Positions 5,062 through 6,676 of a DNA stretch of 6,676 nucleotides are shown here, in pieces; position 1 is the stretch's first letter, and every line of letters starts with the position of its first letter. Position numbers and translations under genes: made by a program. The stretch is from JASSUD01 sp031963225 (lineage in GTDB: Bacteria; Pseudomonadota; Gammaproteobacteria; Burkholderiales; Burkholderiaceae), in the NCBI GenBank assembly GCA_031963225.1, contig JASSUD010000094.1, positions 1 to 6,676 on the forward strand, given 5' to 3'. The notes under the pieces were generated by a model. That model was given only the letters and a program-made list of their open reading frames with translations, had not been told where the DNA came from and searched no databases.

Positions 5062-6273
5062 ATGAATGGCCCAAATGGTATTACGCCCAAGATGGGCTTT
5101 TCTTATACATCATGGCAGCAGCAAGAAATAGACGAGCATCGTGTCGTTGACCAAGGAGTAAAACAAACAACCACTGCTATAAACCAGGACGAGAATAATG
5201 TTCCGAGGTTTCGCACTATATTTCCGACGGAAGTGCTTGAGAAAATATTGAAATATTGCCTCACGCCAGGTGACCATAAAAATAATGAAGAGCAAATAAA
5301 AATATTTACATTGGTCAACAGAGAATTTTATGCGGAAACTCCATGCTTAGAATTAGAAAATTTTATGCCAAAATTGGGCGCCCCTCCACTTAAAACCGAA
5401 GAAGATATTAATAGAGTGCTAGCGAAATACGAGAGTCAACGGTTTGAGAATAGCGATGTAGGGTCATACAAGAAAATATTGTTAGACATGCATAAAGACA
5501 AACAGTTAAATTGGTGCAAGGCAAGCATATATAAAATTATAGAAAAAACTAATTTAAAACCTTCAGTAATTGAAAGTGGAATGAGAAGAATATTAAAGAA
5601 GTTACATCATGTAGCTATTGAATTGACTCCCCGTCACTCCTATAGCATAGAAGCCAAAAATAAAGAGTATGTCAATATAGTATTTGATATTTTATCGGAA
5701 AGAAAAGATTTAGAGACTTTTACGTTACATGCAGACTTGCCATCGTATCCTAAAACTGAAGAAGATTTAAAAAATGAAGAGGATTTATTTCATACTAGTG
5801 AACTAATCAGAAAAATTATACCTATTATAAAAAATAGTCAAAGTATAAATTTGGATTTTAGATTTGCAAGCCGCCAATTTAGCCCTGAAGACCTATCCGG
5901 TTTCATGCAGGCGATGCATGGAAGAAAAGTGAGCTCATTAGACATGCATAATACAAATATTGGCGAGCCAGATCAGTTAGATATTTTTGAAAAAAATCTT
6001 AAAAGTATAAATATTTTTGTATTGTATCTTATTTCGTGTAAATTAGACGATAAAAGCATGGTTCGTATTGTATCGGAGCTTCCATTGTCATTGCATCAAT
6101 TATATTTAGGCTTCAACGCTATTACTCAAGAAGGGATCATTCCTTTGCTTGATAAATTACCAAATTCAAAAATAGATTGGATTTCGGTAAATGATAATAA
6201 TATCGGTAATTTTTTTGGAAAACAGATTCAAAGAATAAATGAAGATGGAGAAAAATGTACGGTTAATTTTTAG
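5062..6273 (+). CDS. F-box-like and leucine-rich-repeat protein, candidate host-directed effector
   Basis: The product has 403 residues and no signal peptide or membrane segment that I can see. After a polar N-terminus of about 50 residues, 52-100 match an F-box: the FPTEVLEKILKY segment, an insert of about ten residues, then IFTLVNREFYAETPCLELENF-like spacing. In eukaryotes the F-box docks to SKP1 in SCF ubiquitin ligases. A helical middle (about 105-230) follows. From about residue 290 onward, repeats of roughly 26 residues resemble leucine-rich repeats: VSSLDMHNTNIG, IFVLYLISCKLDD, LHQLYLGFNAIT and IDWISVNDNNIG, which could recruit a target. Intracellular bacteria such as Legionella secrete F-box proteins that hijack host SCF complexes; that role here is inference. 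The F-box match is weak and LRR-only is an alternative. The gene stands alone after a 200-bp leader and is strongly AT-rich, which suggests transfer. Confidence 0.72.
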   Translation: MNGPNGITPKMGFSYTSWQQQEIDEHRVVDQGVKQTTTAINQDENNVPRFRTIFPTEVLEKILKYCLTPGDHKNNEEQIKIFTLVNREFYAETPCLELENFMPKLGAPPLKTEEDINRVLAKYESQRFENSDVGSYKKILLDMHKDKQLNWCKASIYKIIEKTNLKPSVIESGMRRILKKLHHVAIELTPRHSYSIEAKNKEYVNIVFDILSERKDLETFTLHADLPSYPKTEEDLKNEEDLFHTSELIRKIIPIIKNSQSINLDFRFASRQFSPEDLSGFMQAMHGRKVSSLDMHNTNIGEPDQLDIFEKNLKSINIFVLYLISCKLDDKSMVRIVSELPLSLHQLYLGFNAITQEGIIPLLDKLPNSKIDWISVNDNNIGNFFGKQIQRINEDGEKCTVNF

Positions 6274-6305
6274 CAAAAAATATGAATATAAAAATATTAT
6301 AAATC

Positions 6306-6324
6306 CTCAGTTTTTTAAACTGAG
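6306..6324. other. Stem-loop downstream of the F-box-like gene
   Basis: CTCAGTTT-ttt-AAACTGAG forms a perfect eight-pair hairpin 33 bases after the stop codon. No T tract follows on either strand, so it is at best a weak terminator or an mRNA 3' stabilising hairpin. It also sits immediately before the structured group II-like segment. Confidence 0.4.
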
Positions 6325-6336
6325 ACGAATTGAGAG

Positions 6337-6530
6337 GTGGGGCTGTGTAAGAGATTCTGGCAAGCGAGTTGTAGTGTATTAGTTTCGATCTAATCGTACC
6401 GTAAGACCTTGCCAAAGGGCGGGGTTACCCGGTTTGTTGGTTCAAGCGATATCGCTAAATGTGCCAGCATGCGAATACTTGGGCGGGAGAGCCATGATTG
6501 AGAAACAACCAGAAGGTGACAGTCTCCCCC
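6337..6530 (+). ncRNA. Structured RNA, possibly a group II intron domain I fragment
   Basis: This segment is GC-richer than both flanks and has no open frame. Its ends can pair: GGGG (6339-6342) and CTGT (6343-6346) with ACAG (6519-6522) and CCCC (6526-6529), then TTCTGG (6355-6360) with CCAGAA (6509-6514). Inside are the hairpins CGAT-cta-ATCG, CCTT-gcca-AAGG and the palindrome AGCGATATCGCT (6445-6456). The order of short motifs (ccttgccaaagggcgggg, gccagcatgcgaat, gagaaacaac, agaaggtgacagtc) recalls bacterial group II intron domain I, including an exon-binding-like GTGACAGTC. No reverse transcriptase or domain V is present, so if this is a group II intron it is truncated. The assignment is by remembered resemblance and is uncertain. 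Confidence 0.42.
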
Positions 6531-6629
6531 TTCCGTACGCTAGCTATAATTGGTGAACAGTCTCTTAAAAAAATAGAATAATAGTTACTATTTTATATAA
6601 AAACATACACTATTATTTCCATGTGTAAG

Positions 6630-6676
6630 GGCTAAATAGTAATGTCTGGTTTTGGCTAAATAGAAATGTCCGATTT
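6630..6676. repeat. Two tandem 23-24-bp repeats, probable insertion-sequence end
   Basis: The motif ggctaaatagtaatgtctgg at 6630 recurs at 6654 as ggctaaatagaaatgtccga, in direct orientation and running to the window edge. Multiple short direct repeats of the form TAAATAGAAATGTCC are what I associate with the ends of IS21- or IS481-like insertion sequences. The transposase would lie to the right, off-window. Family assignment is tentative. Confidence 0.5.

Noticed and set aside
6339..6360. tmRNA-like start (ggggctg...gattctgg)
   Set aside because: The resemblance is limited to short words; there is no tag-peptide frame, tRNA-like end or CCA-proximal TPsiC arm.

Overview
The window is a mosaic accessory region that looks like it comes from a host-associated, probably intracellular, proteobacterium. 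The clues are eukaryote-like protein modules (a near-identical WD40 repeat array and an F-box plus leucine-rich-repeat protein), a decayed P2-type prophage portal gene, and scattered pieces of mobile elements. The WD40 repeat style (42 residues, 'YSPSGQQIAS...TVRLWDAQTGAL') recalls repeats I associate with early-diverging fungi and their Burkholderia-related endobacteria (Mycoavidus/Glomeribacter type). That taxonomic guess is from memory and is tentative; a Legionella- or Rickettsiella-like gammaproteobacterium remains possible. The left third is GC-rich, and everything right of about 2.4 kb is clearly AT-rich, so at least two sources of DNA meet here.

Layout. Bases 1-1419 (+) are the 3' part of a WD40 gene that enters from the left edge: nine 126-bp near-identical repeats, a degenerate tenth and a non-repeat tail. 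Convergent to it, 1467-2155 (-) is the C-terminal part of a P2-type portal (gpQ) gene. It lacks its 5' end and is interrupted by an apparent 74-nt palindromic insert that shifts the frame. Bases 2160-2490 hold no gene but contain a terminator-like hairpin and a 53-nt bulged stem-loop. A 40-codon IS630-type transposase stub (2491-2613, +) ends one codon before a GTG that starts the next gene.

Bases 2614-4861 (+) encode what looks like one ancestral protein of about 748 residues, now split into two reading frames by a run of nine A's. The N-terminal part is S-adenosylhomocysteine-hydrolase-like, with an NAD-binding Rossmann fold; the C-terminal part is an HD-superfamily phosphohydrolase. This unusual fusion, and whether slippage on the A9 run rescues it, is the most interesting point in the window.

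After a 200-bp AT-rich leader with a perfect dyad, 5062-6273 (+) encodes an F-box-like/LRR protein, a candidate effector acting on host ubiquitin ligases. The right end holds a structured, GC-richer segment resembling domain I of a group II intron (about 6337-6530). It closes with two tandem copies of a 23-24-bp repeat that resembles insertion-sequence terminal repeats and probably marks another element continuing to the right.

The genes do not form an obvious single pathway. The sensible reading is an accessory island: the WD40 gene lies at the 3' side of a P2 portal gene, a position known as a cargo and defence hotspot, followed by an IS-delimited segment carrying the SAHH-like/HD gene and the F-box effector candidate.
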